Shown in pieces: positions 1 through 8,921 of a DNA stretch of 64,000 nt. A model generated the notes under the pieces. That model was not told where the DNA came from. It worked only from the letters and a program-made list of their open reading frames with translations, and searched no databases. The stretch's first letter is position 1; each line of letters opens with the position of its first letter. Location of the stretch: NCBI RefSeq assembly GCF_008298035.1, contig NZ_CP042910.1, forward strand, positions 310,001 through 374,000, given 5' to 3'. The stretch is from Gimesia maris (GTDB lineage: Bacteria > Planctomycetota > Planctomycetia > Planctomycetales > Planctomycetaceae). A program made the position numbers and the translations under genes.

Positions 1-347
1 GCATCCGTTGCGGGATCTACATTAGCCATATCGGCATCCGGATCGGCTTTGGGAGCCGGAGGTTTCCCCGTGGTAATTCGGACTTTATGCTTCCCGGGAA
101 TGGCGCCCATCGCATTACCTCGATGGGCAAGTTCATACTTACCATCAGCATCAGTCTGATCAGTGGAAGGATTTCCATTCTCAGGTATAAAGACCACTAT
201 TGCGTTGGCCAGTGGCTTGCCATCCATCGTGACGACGCCGGTGACTTTTTCGAGCTTGACTTCCGTTCCACTTCCTGAGCATCCAAAACAAAAAACAGTT
301 ATTAACATCAGTGAAGGCAGCAGTGATAATTGGTCTTTACAGCGCAT
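1..347 (-). CDS. Lipoprotein with carboxypeptidase-regulatory-like fold, partial (3' end outside window)
   Basis: The reverse strand from the ATG at 347-345 reads open to base 1, so the C-terminus is missing. The N-terminus MRCKDQ is followed by a hydrophobic stretch and a lipobox-like FCFGC|SGSG, so it is probably a lipidated envelope protein. The motif GVVTMDGKPLANAIVVF followed by DADGKYELAH is typical of the transthyretin-like/carboxypeptidase regulatory beta-sandwich found in many planctomycete lipoproteins. It is a close paralogue of the complete protein at 3866-4369. It lies downstream of the prepilin gene at 462-1415, separated by a strong hairpin. The function is unknown; extracellular binding or structure is an inference. 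Confidence 0.8.
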   Translation of the reverse strand, partial: MRCKDQLSLLPSLMLITVFCFGCSGSGTEVKLEKVTGVVTMDGKPLANAIVVFIPENGNPSTDQTDADGKYELAHRGNAMGAIPGKHKVRITTGKPPAPKADPDADMANVDPATD

Positions 348-403
348 TCAAGAACTCCGGTGTTTTCTCATGAGAGTAATATCTGAGTCGATTCAGTAAG
401 CGA

Positions 404-436
404 GAAAACCCGGTTCCACCAAGGGGTGAAACCGAG
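404..436 (-). terminator. Hairpin between prepilin and lipoprotein genes
   Basis: Bases 409-420 and 425-436 form a 12-bp stem on the minus-strand transcript (two G-U pairs) with a 4-nt loop, followed by TTTT. It could terminate or attenuate transcription between the DUF1559 gene and the downstream lipoprotein gene. A homologous hairpin sits at the same place in the second cassette (4430-4458). Confidence 0.65.
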
Positions 437-461
437 TAAAGCAGTTACGTTTTCGTGAGTA

Positions 462-1415
462 TTAGAATTCACCCACAACGTTTTTATCATCGATACCACA
501 CAGGAAAATCAGGGTGTCACCGTTGATATTTTCGCTGATAAACCGAACGCCACCATCGCCTAACAGGAAATGACAGCCGCCTTCATGGGAACTGCTCAGT
601 CCCCAGGCATTCGCAGACCCGGTGTTGCCTATGCCATTGATCATATAGTACGACGACAGAACCTGATCTGAGTTTGTTGACCAGCCTTCAAAGGTGCGCA
701 CGACCGCGGTGTGATATTGCCAGCTTCCATAGCTACCGGAATTAGCATTGTTGGTAGCATTTGACCCTGCCCAGACCGCGCCACTGAAAGTGCCTTCTGT
801 GGTTCTTTCACCCAGCATCACAACATTACTCAGGCCATCTCGGAACGATTTCATGTTTCTGGGAGTGTGATCAGCCCAGGCTGAATTGACACTCGTTTGC
901 GTAGTGGCACCAGTTGGGAGAAAAGCACATGAGTAAAGACCAACATAGTTGGACTTTCCAAAGTTACCGATATTCGGATTCAGACCGTCAGCAGGATCCG
1001 AAGGACAGGCCAGTGAAGCTATCGGAGTTTGAAAGAGGCTCAGCTGAGCGACCGTGTAAGGCGAAATCGGTTCACGCCAGGGGCCATTCATGTTGATCTG
1101 GTTGTAAATGTTTGCCTGGTCCATAAAGGGGAGCAGCATAACATTCCAGCCGAGATAGCTTTCCGTACCAGGAGGGTCGTAAACCGTATTCCGAATGTTC
1201 TCGACTTGCATTTGTGGGAAAATACCATGTGTTTCATGGTAGTTGTGTAAAGCAATTCCTAGCTGCTTCATGTTGTTCTTGCAGGTTGATCTGCGTGCTG
1301 CTTCTCGTGCCTGTTGCACTGCGGGCAGCAGCAGGGCAATCAGAATGGCGATGATGGCAATGACCACCAGAAGTTCGATCAGGGTAAAACCCCGTTTTGC
1401 AGTGAGCCGTTTCAT
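462..1415 (-). CDS. DUF1559 protein with prepilin-type N-terminal methylation signal
   Basis: The 317-residue protein starts [18 protein letters not shown], a type IV prepilin/pseudopilin leader with the G|F cleavage site and Glu+5, followed by an Ala/Leu/Ile-rich helix. The rest is a DUF1559 body ending in the H-X9-DG motif HEGGCHFLLGDGGVRF typical of planctomycete family members. A GGAG lies 7 nt before the ATG. The likely place is the cytoplasmic membrane or envelope after prepilin peptidase processing; the role of DUF1559 proteins is not established. It is very similar to the protein at 4486-5442, and the lipoprotein gene at 1-347 follows it. Confidence 0.93.
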   Translation of the reverse strand: MKRLTAKRGFTLIELLVVIAIIAILIALLLPAVQQAREAARRSTCKNNMKQLGIALHNYHETHGIFPQMQVENIRNTVYDPPGTESYLGWNVMLLPFMDQANIYNQINMNGPWREPISPYTVAQLSLFQTPIASLACPSDPADGLNPNIGNFGKSNYVGLYSCAFLPTGATTQTSVNSAWADHTPRNMKSFRDGLSNVVMLGERTTEGTFSGAVWAGSNATNNANSGSYGSWQYHTAVVRTFEGWSTNSDQVLSSYYMINGIGNTGSANAWGLSSSHEGGCHFLLGDGGVRFISENINGDTLIFLCGIDDKNVVGEF

Positions 1416-2173
1416 CCAGGTCTCCGGTAATAGAAAGAGAATTAAGAGAAATGAAAAGCATTTCTCACTCTTATCCGGCCTTTTAAGCGAATTGAAAACG
1501 GCGATGCAGGGGAGGTATAAGTATGTATCGTTTTTAGGGTTACGAAGCGCATCATTTTACGCCGCGCAGCGATACACAAAATATCTGAGCACAGTCAAAT
1601 TTCAGCTAGCTGTCAAAGAGCGACTTTTTTAATTAACAGATAAGAATAAGAAATTTGCATATATCAACAAATAAACTGTCCGAAGAGACAGAGAACTACT
1701 CTCGCTGTAAAGTGACACATTTAGAAATGTGTAAAGAGACTGAACAGAACTATTTAAAGAATTGTATTTTGATTTGTCAACAAAAAAATTCATGCCGGGC
1801 ATTAATTATTTCACCTCAAATTGCATAACTGGCAGAAATTATTGGCTTTAAGTACATTTGTTTTCTTTGAAATATTATTTTTGCCCAAATATTTGCGGAA
1901 TTGCCGGGTTGACGCTCATTTTTATACCCTGCTAACCAGAATTTGATCGAATTCTGTCAGCGTCGCAATTCAAATTGTCATCTGAATCAATAAATAAACC
2001 ATTGAACGAACCGAAAGTTTCGATGGATTTTTTTGCCGGCGCTAAAACTTCGTTAAATAAAATTCAAACCTGAAGTCAAGGTGGTGTTCCCGGATCCACT
2101 TTGGCTTTCCGTTCCGTTTTTGAATTGTCTGTTGCTCGCACGGCTTCTTTTGAGAGAGGTTCGATCATTAATC
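1416..2173. other. Intergenic region, AT-rich, no gene recognised
   Basis: There is no convincing coding sequence in this stretch of about 760 bp. It must hold the promoter and leader of the prepilin gene at 462-1415. An 8-bp inverted repeat (1446-1453 with 1459-1466) lies in the leader. The same leader recurs upstream of 5442 (5475-5482 with 5488-5495), where one base change leaves a G-U pair in the RNA. The short reading frames on the plus strand here look spurious. Confidence 0.5.
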
Positions 2174-2210
2174 AAAAAAACCGGTTGCCCCTGAGAGAGG
2201 CAACCGGTTT
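2174..2210 (-). terminator. Rho-independent terminator
   Basis: A perfect 12-bp stem (2178-2189 with 2199-2210) and a 9-nt loop are followed on the minus strand by seven T residues. It ends the transcript carrying the small lipoprotein gene at 2284-2457. Confidence 0.85.
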
Positions 2211-2283
2211 GAGGAAAAAATCGAAATTCAGTTACGTGCAAATAATCAAGCTTGATCCAACAGGATACCCGTTGGTTATTTTA

Positions 2284-2457
2284 TTATGGTGTTGTTGTAT
2301 CAACGGGAGGTTTTAGGGTTGGATCATCTTCTATTGGAGCGGAAGCCCCCTCATCAGATTCGGCTCCGCCGCCGGAACAGCCCATCATCGGGAGCAGCAA
2401 AGCCAGGCTCAAAAGACAGGGGCATACCTTTCGAAAAATATCCAAAAACACCATCAT
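2284..2457 (-). CDS. Small lipoprotein
   Basis: This short protein (about 57 residues) begins MMVFLDIFRK, then a hydrophobic core and the lipobox LLPMMGC|SGGG, and ends in an acidic, proline-containing tail. It is probably lipid-anchored with an unstructured tail. AAGGAG directly abuts the ATG at 2457; the GTG at 2451 has the best spacing (6 nt) and may be the true start. It follows the prepilin gene at 2555-3598, so it occupies the position the larger lipoproteins hold in the neighbouring cassettes. No specific function is recognised. Confidence 0.7.
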   Translation of the reverse strand: MMVFLDIFRKVCPCLLSLALLLPMMGCSGGGAESDEGASAPIEDDPTLKPPVDTTTP

Positions 2458-2510
2458 CTCCTTGTAAATGCGAATCAAAAAGTGAACTCTCCAGGAGGGA
2501 ACTGGTTACT

Positions 2511-2544
2511 CAGTCAGGGCTCCCGTGAAAGGAGGCCCTGACTG
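2511..2544 (-). terminator. Hairpin downstream of prepilin gene
   Basis: Ten-bp arms at 2511-2520 and 2535-2544 lie just past the stop of the prepilin gene at 2555 and before the small lipoprotein gene. No T-run follows, so it may stabilise or attenuate the message rather than terminate it. Confidence 0.45.
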
Positions 2545-2554
2545 AAATAACGAA

Positions 2555-3598
2555 TTAATATTCACCCGTGGGTTGACCATCATGGATGCGTGTGAGGAGA
2601 GCGTACTGAGTGTGATCCATATTTTCACTTAAGAAGCGAACAGCACCATCTCCCATCAAAACATGACAGCCCCCTTCATGGACACTGGAGGCCACAGTCA
2701 CATAAATTCTGGGATCATCCGCTGTACCTGCACCCGCCGCGCCAAGGGCATCGTAAGGCCCATTAATATGATACCGCTTGTTGTTGATGTGGTTGGGATC
2801 AAGATTGGGGTGGTTCACAGCGAACGATCCATAGACACGATGCTGCGCCCATAAGGGAGAATATGCATCATCGCGTTTCCCGTAAATGCAGCCTTCAGTC
2901 ATGGCAATTGAGTTGCTGAGCCCGTCAGTAACTGCTTTGAATTTAGCAGCCCCGTTAAATCCGAACATACCCTGTGACTGGGTTTTTATGCCGCTGGGCA
3001 TATCATTAGCACTTTCACGATAGGCCGAATACAGACCTCTTCCAGGCCAGCCACAGTAATGTGATCCGCCGCAAAATAGATAATTTGATCTGGCGGCACT
3101 TGTTGCCATCCAGCTGCTATCAGTCCTGACTTCAAGGGTCTGACCTTCATCAGAAGGGCATAAGAGTGCCGGCAGAATCGTCTGTCCCAGTGGGGTATTG
3201 TCGTTAGGCCATCCGCCTGCGACAGAAGTAAAAAAGCCGTTCGTCGCCCCGCCACTGGCAATATCAAAATTCCATTTGTTATAGAGTGGTCCCTGATCGA
3301 TGAATGGCAGCAGTAATGTAAAACCGGTGTGGTTTAACCCGTTCGTTGCCTCTTGATCACCTAGAGCCGCAGAACCTGCCCCGTTAATGCATCCTGGAGG
3401 TAGCACGCCATGGGTTTCATTATAGTTGTGTAGTGCCAGCCCCAACTGCTTCATGTTATTTTTGCAGGTGGATCTGCGTGCTGCTTCGCGCGCCTGCTGC
3501 ACTGCAGGCAGCAGCAGTGCGATCAGAATTGCAATGATGGCGATGACCACCAGCAGTTCGATCAGTGTAAAGCCCCGTTTGGATGTGAGTCGCTTCAT
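2555..3598 (-). CDS. DUF1559 protein with prepilin-type N-terminal methylation signal
   Basis: It begins [18 protein letters not shown] with the prepilin G|F site and Glu+5, and ends in an H-X9-DG type motif HEGGCHVLMGDGAVRF. A GGAG lies 6 nt before the ATG at 3598; an in-frame ATG two codons upstream (3604) abuts the GGAG and is less likely. The first 55 residues are nearly identical to those of the two flanking prepilins, but the body is diverged (SGIKTQSQGMFGFNGAAKF region), so it represents a second subfamily. The small lipoprotein gene at 2284 follows. The envelope role is unknown. Confidence 0.92.
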   Translation of the reverse strand: MKRLTSKRGFTLIELLVVIAIIAILIALLLPAVQQAREAARRSTCKNNMKQLGLALHNYNETHGVLPPGCINGAGSAALGDQEATNGLNHTGFTLLLPFIDQGPLYNKWNFDIASGGATNGFFTSVAGGWPNDNTPLGQTILPALLCPSDEGQTLEVRTDSSWMATSAARSNYLFCGGSHYCGWPGRGLYSAYRESANDMPSGIKTQSQGMFGFNGAAKFKAVTDGLSNSIAMTEGCIYGKRDDAYSPLWAQHRVYGSFAVNHPNLDPNHINNKRYHINGPYDALGAAGAGTADDPRIYVTVASSVHEGGCHVLMGDGAVRFLSENMDHTQYALLTRIHDGQPTGEY

Positions 3599-3865
3599 GT
3601 TCATCTCCAGATAAATAAAGAAATAAGAGATAGGGATAATCTAATTTTTGAAAATATGTCCCATTATTCAACCTGGTTAAAACTTTTAACGAAAGATCGA
3701 AAATCAGTTTACCGCAGGAGTTCTGTCAGTAATTTCGGGTCAGCTAATTTAATAGTAAGATCAGTTTCCTTAAAAAATCAGACGTAAGACTCAGATCCGT
3801 TTCAGAGTTACCTGACAGGCTGTTTTTGAATGCCAGGTGTTGAATGTGGTTTCCATGTCAAAGTG

Positions 3866-4369
3866 TTATTTCGACTCCAGTTTGAAATCGATGGTATTTT
3901 CTCCCGCTTTCACCTCTGCTGTCAGAGTCGTATTCGAATTGTATTTTGCCGGGATGGGATTTTTTTTACCTGAATTCGCATTCGGATTTGAAGATTCTTC
4001 GTTACCAACGTCTTCTAAACCAGCTTCTGTTTCTGGATCTATCTCGGACATATCGGCGTCGGGGTCGATCTCAGGAGCCGGAGGTTGGCCTTGTGTAATG
4101 AGCACTTTATGCTTCCCGGGAATGGCGCCCATCGCGTTGCCTCTATGGGCAAGTTGATACTTTCCCTCTGCATCTGTCTGAGCAGTGGAAGGATTCCCTT
4201 TCTCAGGTACAAAAACCACCACGGCATCGGCAAGTGGCTTACCATCCATTGTGACCACTCCGGAGACATTTTCGAGTTGGACTTCCGTTCCACTTCCGGA
4301 GCATCCAAAACAAAAAACAGTCAATAACGTCAACGAAGACAGTAGCGATATTTGATCTTTACAGCGCAT
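3866..4369 (-). CDS. Lipoprotein with carboxypeptidase-regulatory-like fold
   Basis: This 167-residue protein has an N-terminal hydrophobic segment with lipobox-like FCFGC|SGSG. A beta-sandwich signature follows (GVVTMDGKPLADAVVVF, then TDAEGKYQLAH, then GKHKVLITQG). The middle is acidic (DPDADMSEIDPETEAGLED) and the C-terminus is NTIDFKLESK. It is a probable lipid-anchored envelope protein of the planctomycete transthyretin-like class. It follows the prepilin at 4486-5442, separated by a hairpin. It is the complete paralogue of the truncated gene at 1-347. The function is unknown. Confidence 0.88.
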   Translation of the reverse strand: MRCKDQISLLSSLTLLTVFCFGCSGSGTEVQLENVSGVVTMDGKPLADAVVVFVPEKGNPSTAQTDAEGKYQLAHRGNAMGAIPGKHKVLITQGQPPAPEIDPDADMSEIDPETEAGLEDVGNEESSNPNANSGKKNPIPAKYNSNTTLTAEVKAGENTIDFKLESK

Positions 4370-4425
4370 TCAAGAATTCCGGTAATTTTCACGAGAGTAA
4401 AATCTGAGTTGTTTCAGTAAGCGAG

Positions 4426-4458
4426 AAAACCCGGTTCCACCTGGGTAGTGAAACCGAG
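4426..4458 (-). terminator. Hairpin between prepilin and lipoprotein genes (second copy)
   Basis: An 11-bp stem (4430-4440 with 4448-4458) with a 7-nt loop is followed by TTTT on the minus strand. It is homologous to the hairpin at 409-436: the stem is kept while the loop differs in length and sequence, which suggests the structure matters. Confidence 0.6.
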
Positions 4459-4485
4459 CAGAATATATTTACATTTTGGTGTGAA

Positions 4486-5442
4486 TTAAAACTCACCCAC
4501 AACATTTTTATCATTGATACCACACAGGAAAATCAGGGTATCACCGTTGACATTTTCGCTAATAAACCGAACCGTACCATCGCCTAACAGGAAATGGCAG
4601 CCGCCTTCATGGGAACTGCTTAGTCCCCAGCCGTTCGCAGCGCCAGCAGCGTTATTTTTGCCATTAATCATGTAGTACGAAGACAAGGCTTGATCTGAGT
4701 TTGTTGACCAGCCTTCAAAGGTACGCACCACTGCAGTGTGGTAATACCAGTTCCCAAGGTAACCGTACGTGGAATTGAGGGAGTTATGCGCGCCTGCCCA
4801 GATCGCACCATTGTACCCACCCTCTGTGGTTCTTTCCCCAAGCAGAATCACATTACTCAACCCATCACGAAATGATTTCATGTTTCGAGCAGTGTGATTA
4901 GCCCAGGCTGGTGTGACTCCCGAAATTGTCGTCGTACCAGGGAGCAGTCGATAACATGAGTAAGGACCTACATAGTTTGATTTTCCATAGTTACCAATGT
5001 TTGGATTCAAACCATCTGCAGGATCCGAAGGACAGGCGAAGGTCGCAATTGGAGTTTTGATAAGAGTCGGCTGAAGGACCGCATTCGAATTTGACGAATC
5101 ACGCCAGGCCGCGTTCATATTAATTTTGTTATAAAGTGGACCCTGATCCATAAAGGGCAGAATCATGACACTCCAGGGGAGGAAGCTTTCTCCGCCAGGT
5201 GGGTCATAATCTGTATTTCGCGCGTACTCAACGTGCATCTGCGGAAAGATACGATGTGTTTCGTGGTAGTTGTGTAAAGCAATCCCAAGTTGCTTCATAT
5301 TGTTTTTGCAGGTACTTCTGCGTGCTGCTTCTCTTGCCTGTTGCACTGCGGGTAAGAGCAGGGCAATGAGAATAGCGATGATGGCGATGACCACCAGAAG
5401 TTCGATCAGGGTGAAACCCCGTTTTGCTGCGAGCCGTTTCAT
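4486..5442 (-). CDS. DUF1559 protein with prepilin-type N-terminal methylation signal
   Basis: This 318-residue protein starts [18 protein letters not shown] and ends with HEGGCHFLLGDGTVRF and NDKNVVGEF. It is the full-length paralogue of the protein at 462-1415; most differences lie in the middle (surface-exposed in a pseudopilin-like model). A GGAG precedes the ATG by about 7 nt. It is first in the minus-strand array of prepilin and lipoprotein genes running to base 1. Processing by a prepilin peptidase is expected from the leader; assembly into a pilus is not shown. Confidence 0.93.
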   Translation of the reverse strand: MKRLAAKRGFTLIELLVVIAIIAILIALLLPAVQQAREAARRSTCKNNMKQLGIALHNYHETHRIFPQMHVEYARNTDYDPPGGESFLPWSVMILPFMDQGPLYNKINMNAAWRDSSNSNAVLQPTLIKTPIATFACPSDPADGLNPNIGNYGKSNYVGPYSCYRLLPGTTTISGVTPAWANHTARNMKSFRDGLSNVILLGERTTEGGYNGAIWAGAHNSLNSTYGYLGNWYYHTAVVRTFEGWSTNSDQALSSYYMINGKNNAAGAANGWGLSSSHEGGCHFLLGDGTVRFISENVNGDTLIFLCGINDKNVVGEF

Positions 5443-6195
5443 CTAAGCCTCCGGTTGTACAAAGAGAAAATTAAGAGAAATGAAAAGCACTTCTCACTCT
5501 CGTCCGGTCTTTAAGCGAAGTGAAAACGGCACTGCGCAGGACTTATAGGTCACTGTAAAGATAGAATCTGCGCACAGATAAATTTCAGTTAGCTGTAAAG
5601 AGCGACTTTTGTCAGTTCAGATAAGAGTAAGAAATATGAAAGCTATAACGACAAAATTAAATACTAGAATTTAGTAGATTCAGTCTCACAGTTTTAATGG
5701 CGAGTGCCAGGTAGAGTAGCTTGAAAAGCATGCTTTATTAAAAACCAGAAAATTAATATGTCAACATGTTTCTGTTTTCATTTATCGAATATTTAAGCTG
5801 AAATATAAAGAATAATTCATATCTTTAGTAACACTCTATGGTTATGGGTAAGGAAAATATTTGAATAATTTTAAATTCCGCGAAACAAAAGCGGAGTTTC
5901 TGTGTTATCGATTTTCACTGATCTCGATTGATGTGAATCAGGAGGTAGAACACTCATTCGTAATGATGAAAAATCAATTCAGTCTGATCGTAATTGTGTT
6001 TGAGTCTTCCATACAAAGGAGAAACATTTCTAAAGAACCATCCATAATTCGCGCGTACAAACTTGATGATCATCAGGAACTGTTGTCCAATCAAAGTAAC
6101 GCGTCTCTCTCAAGTTCGATTACTGGTAGTGTGAGTTTCGCTGTGTTGCAGATGGATTACCCTGCAAGATGCGACCGATTCTCAACGCTCGAAAA
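5443..6195. other. Intergenic region between divergent transcripts
   Basis: About 750 bp separate the minus-strand prepilin array from the plus-strand sialidase gene. It is AT-rich and I find no credible gene. It contains the prepilin leader repeat near 5475-5495 and a promoter-like motif at 6084-6106. Confidence 0.5.
6084..6106 (+). promoter_or_regulatory. Candidate bipartite promoter motif TGTCC-N13-CGTCT
   Basis: TGTCC (6084-6088) and CGTCT (6102-6106) are 13 nt apart. The same spacing is found with TGTCC upstream of the ECF sigma gene (61265) and of the LamG/DUF1549 gene (61689); the orphan element near 41.3 kb has GATCC in place of TGTCC at the same spacing. Here the motif is about 90 nt upstream of the sialidase start, as in the LamG/DUF1549 gene. 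CGTCT resembles ECF-type -10 elements. The function is inferred from recurrence only. Confidence 0.3.
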
Positions 6196-7389
6196 ATGAA
6201 CAGGATGAAAAAAATGAATCATGGTCGAGGTTATTGTGTTGGTGTGTCTGTTGCTGTTCTTGCTGGCCTGATACAAATCAACTGTCTGCCAGCGGGAGAA
6301 GATGAGAAAAAAACGACGGATCAATCGAGAATGATTCAACGTGTGTTGAGATTACCGGCGCGCGAGAATAACCCCCGGAACAGCGAAGGAGATTTTATCA
6401 CGCTGAAAGACGGACGTATTCTGTTTGTCTATACTCATTTCACAGGTGGTGCCGCAGATCACTCCTCAGCGTTCCTGGCTGGTCGCTATTCATCCGACGG
6501 CGGCAAGACCTGGACTCAGGCAGATGAAACGATCATCGAAAATGACGGCAAGCAGAATATCATGTCGGTCTCTCTGCTGCGGCTGCAGGACGGACGAATC
6601 GCTTTGTTTTATGCGAGAAAAAATTCGCTTCATGACCTGCTGCCTGTCATGCGTCTCAGCGTTGATGAAGGTGCTCACTGGAGTGAACCCGTTGAGATCA
6701 TTCCTCAAAAAGAAGTCGGTTATTATGTCTTGAATAATGATCGAGTCATACAGTTGAAGAATGGTCGTATCGTGGTGCCCCTGGCATTGCATCAGAACCT
6801 GCCTGGATCGGACCGCTTCAATCCGAATGCGAAATTTCTCTGTTATTACTCTGATGATCAGGGAAAAACATGGCAGCGTGGAACAGAAGTGGTTGTTGAA
6901 ACGCAACCGGGTGGCAAGCAGCCTTACATGCAGGAGCCTGGTTTGGTTGAACTGAAAGACGGGACCCTGATGGGATTCTGTCGTACGAATGGCGGCAGTC
7001 AGTATGTCGCGTTTTCACAAGATGGAGGCCAGACGTTTTCCGAACTGAAGCCATCCCAGATTATTTCTCCCGTCTCGCCGGCATCCATAGAACGCATTCC
7101 TTCTACGGGTGACTTACTGCTGGTCTGGAATAATCACCAGGGAATCGATGCCAAACTGAGCGGCAAGCGGACGCCGCTGACCCTGGCTATTTCCAAAGAC
7201 GAAGGCAAGACCTGGCAGCAGATTCAGAATATCGAAACCAATCCGAATGGCTGGTACTGTTACACGGCGATTGAGTTCACGAAAGATGGCGTACTACTGG
7301 GGCACTGTGCCGGCGATCGTACGAAAAATAATGGACTCGCGGAGTCACAAATCACGCTGGTCCCCCTGTCTGTCATCTACGGGAAGTAA
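6196..7389 (+). CDS. Secreted sialidase-like (BNR/Asp-box) protein
   Basis: The protein of about 397 residues has a signal-peptide-like N-terminus (VGVSVAVLAGLIQINCLPAG). It carries five Asp-box motifs: SSDGGKTWTQ, SVDEGAHWSE, SDDQGKTWQR, SQDGGQTFSE and SKDEGKTWQQ. These define a six-bladed sialidase-type beta-propeller, probably an exported glycoside hydrolase acting on polysaccharide. The substrate cannot be told; many planctomycete relatives are annotated only as exo-alpha-sialidase-like. The start is uncertain: ATGs at 6196, 6205 and 6214 are possible and none has a strong ribosome-binding site. The beta-helix gene follows about 185 bp downstream. Confidence 0.88.
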   Translation: MNRMKKMNHGRGYCVGVSVAVLAGLIQINCLPAGEDEKKTTDQSRMIQRVLRLPARENNPRNSEGDFITLKDGRILFVYTHFTGGAADHSSAFLAGRYSSDGGKTWTQADETIIENDGKQNIMSVSLLRLQDGRIALFYARKNSLHDLLPVMRLSVDEGAHWSEPVEIIPQKEVGYYVLNNDRVIQLKNGRIVVPLALHQNLPGSDRFNPNAKFLCYYSDDQGKTWQRGTEVVVETQPGGKQPYMQEPGLVELKDGTLMGFCRTNGGSQYVAFSQDGGQTFSELKPSQIISPVSPASIERIPSTGDLLLVWNNHQGIDAKLSGKRTPLTLAISKDEGKTWQQIQNIETNPNGWYCYTAIEFTKDGVLLGHCAGDRTKNNGLAESQITLVPLSVIYGK

Positions 7390-7574
7390 CTGACTCGCGG
7401 GAAATGTCCTTATCTGTCAGGAATAAAACCGATCGTACCAGAAAAACAATCGATCTGATTGATCTCTAGAATCGAGCTTGAATTCACTGAATGAATCAGG
7501 GAAACTGATTGTAAACAGAGTTAATAAAACCCTGCTTGCATTCATTCCTCAGACCATTTTCCCGGAGTCGACTG

Positions 7575-8921
7575 ATGAAATCATTGCCCTTTTCCCGTCG
7601 CGAATTTTTAGGTACCGCTGTTGGCGGTGGCTTGGGGATGCTCTCATTGAGCCGGCTCATCAATGCGGGGCTGCCGACTGTGAACGACCCGCGCGCCACT
7701 GACGGCGACTCGAGATTTGAACCCGACTGGGAAGAACGCCTTTCCATTTCCGTAGGTCCGAAATCAGGAGACATTATCGGTGCGAGCGACAAAGCGCTGC
7801 AGGCGGCGATTGACTACATAGCGGGAAAAGGGGGAGGCACGGTCCGCCTGCTGCCTGGAACCTTTACGCTGCGAAATGCGTTGCATCTGCCATCGAAGAT
7901 TCGGTTGCAGGGAAGTGGACCGGAGACGATCATCACAAAAGGGGCTTCCGAAACGGTGGCGCTCTCTGAAGATTCTGACTGGTACGATCAGGAGATTACG
8001 CTGGAGAAGTCGGCGGGCTTTCAGGTGGGAGATGGAGTGGTTCTCGTGACAAAGAATCCGAGTACCGGCAGTCAGGATGTCATTAAACGCACGCTGGTGG
8101 CACGTTCCGGAAACCGGTTCAAGTTGAACGAAGGGCTCCGCAAAAATTTGTGGCTTTCCGGCAAGCCTACAGTGTCATCTCTGTTTCCGTTGTTAACCAG
8201 CGAATACACGAAAAATGTCCTGATCGAAAATCTGACGCTGGATGGAAATCGGGAAAACAATACCAATCTGAATGGCAACTACGGTGGCTGTATTTTTCTG
8301 CAGGACTGCAATCGCTACACGATACGCAATGTGACCGCGAGGAATTACAACGGGGACGGCATCAGCTTTCAGATCTGTCACGATGTCAAAGTCGAGGGTT
8401 GTCACAGTCATGACAATGCCGACCTGGGTGTTCATCCCGGATCAGGGTCGCAGCGACCGTTGATTGTGAACAACCGCTTCGAAAATAACCACATCGGACT
8501 GTTCTGGTGCTGGGGTGTGAAATTTGGCCTGGCGGAAAAGAATCAGTTGAAAGGCAATGACATCAGTATTTCGATTGGCCATAACGATACCGATAACGTG
8601 ATGCGGGAAAATGTCATCCGTGACAGTCACCAGGTTGGTATTTTGTTCCGCAATGATGTCCGTGGGAAAAACTTCTGGGCGAATCGAAATACGGTGGTCA
8701 GGAATCAGATCATCAACAGCGGAGCCGCAGAGGGGGTCGCCATTGATGTGACCGGCAAGACTTCCGATTTGACAATTACCGATAACATCATCAGCGAAGA
8801 ACGCCAGCCGATGCAGCGCACCGGGATCCGCATTGGACCCGATGCGGGCACGATCAAACTGGCGGAGAATCAGATTCAGGGATTCATGAAATCGATTGAC
8901 GACCAGCGACAGACAACCTGA
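7575..8921 (+). CDS. Tat-exported right-handed parallel beta-helix protein
   Basis: The start is ATG 7575, with GGAG 7 nt upstream (7564-7567). The N-terminus MKSLPFSRREFLGTAVGGG contains a twin-arginine signal (S-R-R-E-F-L), so export of a folded protein is expected. The body has a pectate-lyase-like start (AIDYIAGKGGGTVRLLPGTF), then repeated Asn-rich rungs (NVTARNYNGDGISF, VEGCHSHDNADLGVHPGSG, IVNNRFENNHIGLF) typical of PbH1 repeats. It is likely a secreted polysaccharide lyase or hydrolase, or a binding protein. With the preceding sialidase-like gene it suggests breakdown of an acidic or algal polysaccharide; the substrate is unknown. Confidence 0.88.
   Translation: MKSLPFSRREFLGTAVGGGLGMLSLSRLINAGLPTVNDPRATDGDSRFEPDWEERLSISVGPKSGDIIGASDKALQAAIDYIAGKGGGTVRLLPGTFTLRNALHLPSKIRLQGSGPETIITKGASETVALSEDSDWYDQEITLEKSAGFQVGDGVVLVTKNPSTGSQDVIKRTLVARSGNRFKLNEGLRKNLWLSGKPTVSSLFPLLTSEYTKNVLIENLTLDGNRENNTNLNGNYGGCIFLQDCNRYTIRNVTARNYNGDGISFQICHDVKVEGCHSHDNADLGVHPGSGSQRPLIVNNRFENNHIGLFWCWGVKFGLAEKNQLKGNDISISIGHNDTDNVMRENVIRDSHQVGILFRNDVRGKNFWANRNTVVRNQIINSGAAEGVAIDVTGKTSDLTITDNIISEERQPMQRTGIRIGPDAGTIKLAENQIQGFMKSIDDQRQTT

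Larger units (their letters stand above)
3866..5540 (-). repeat. Duplicated prepilin-hairpin-lipoprotein cassette (partner at 1-1530)
   Basis: The leader, prepilin gene, intergenic hairpin and lipoprotein gene here match, in the same order and orientation, the segment from about 1530 down to base 1. Similarity covers the non-coding leader (the AATTAAGAGAAATGAAAAGC region) and the intergenic hairpin, so the unit was duplicated as a block rather than gene by gene. A diverged prepilin and a small lipoprotein gene lie between the copies. Confidence 0.8.

Noticed and set aside
5861-6199. 112-codon plus-strand reading frame upstream of the sialidase
   Set aside because: It has no ribosome-binding site, overlaps the true start region and has composition unlike the neighbouring proteins.
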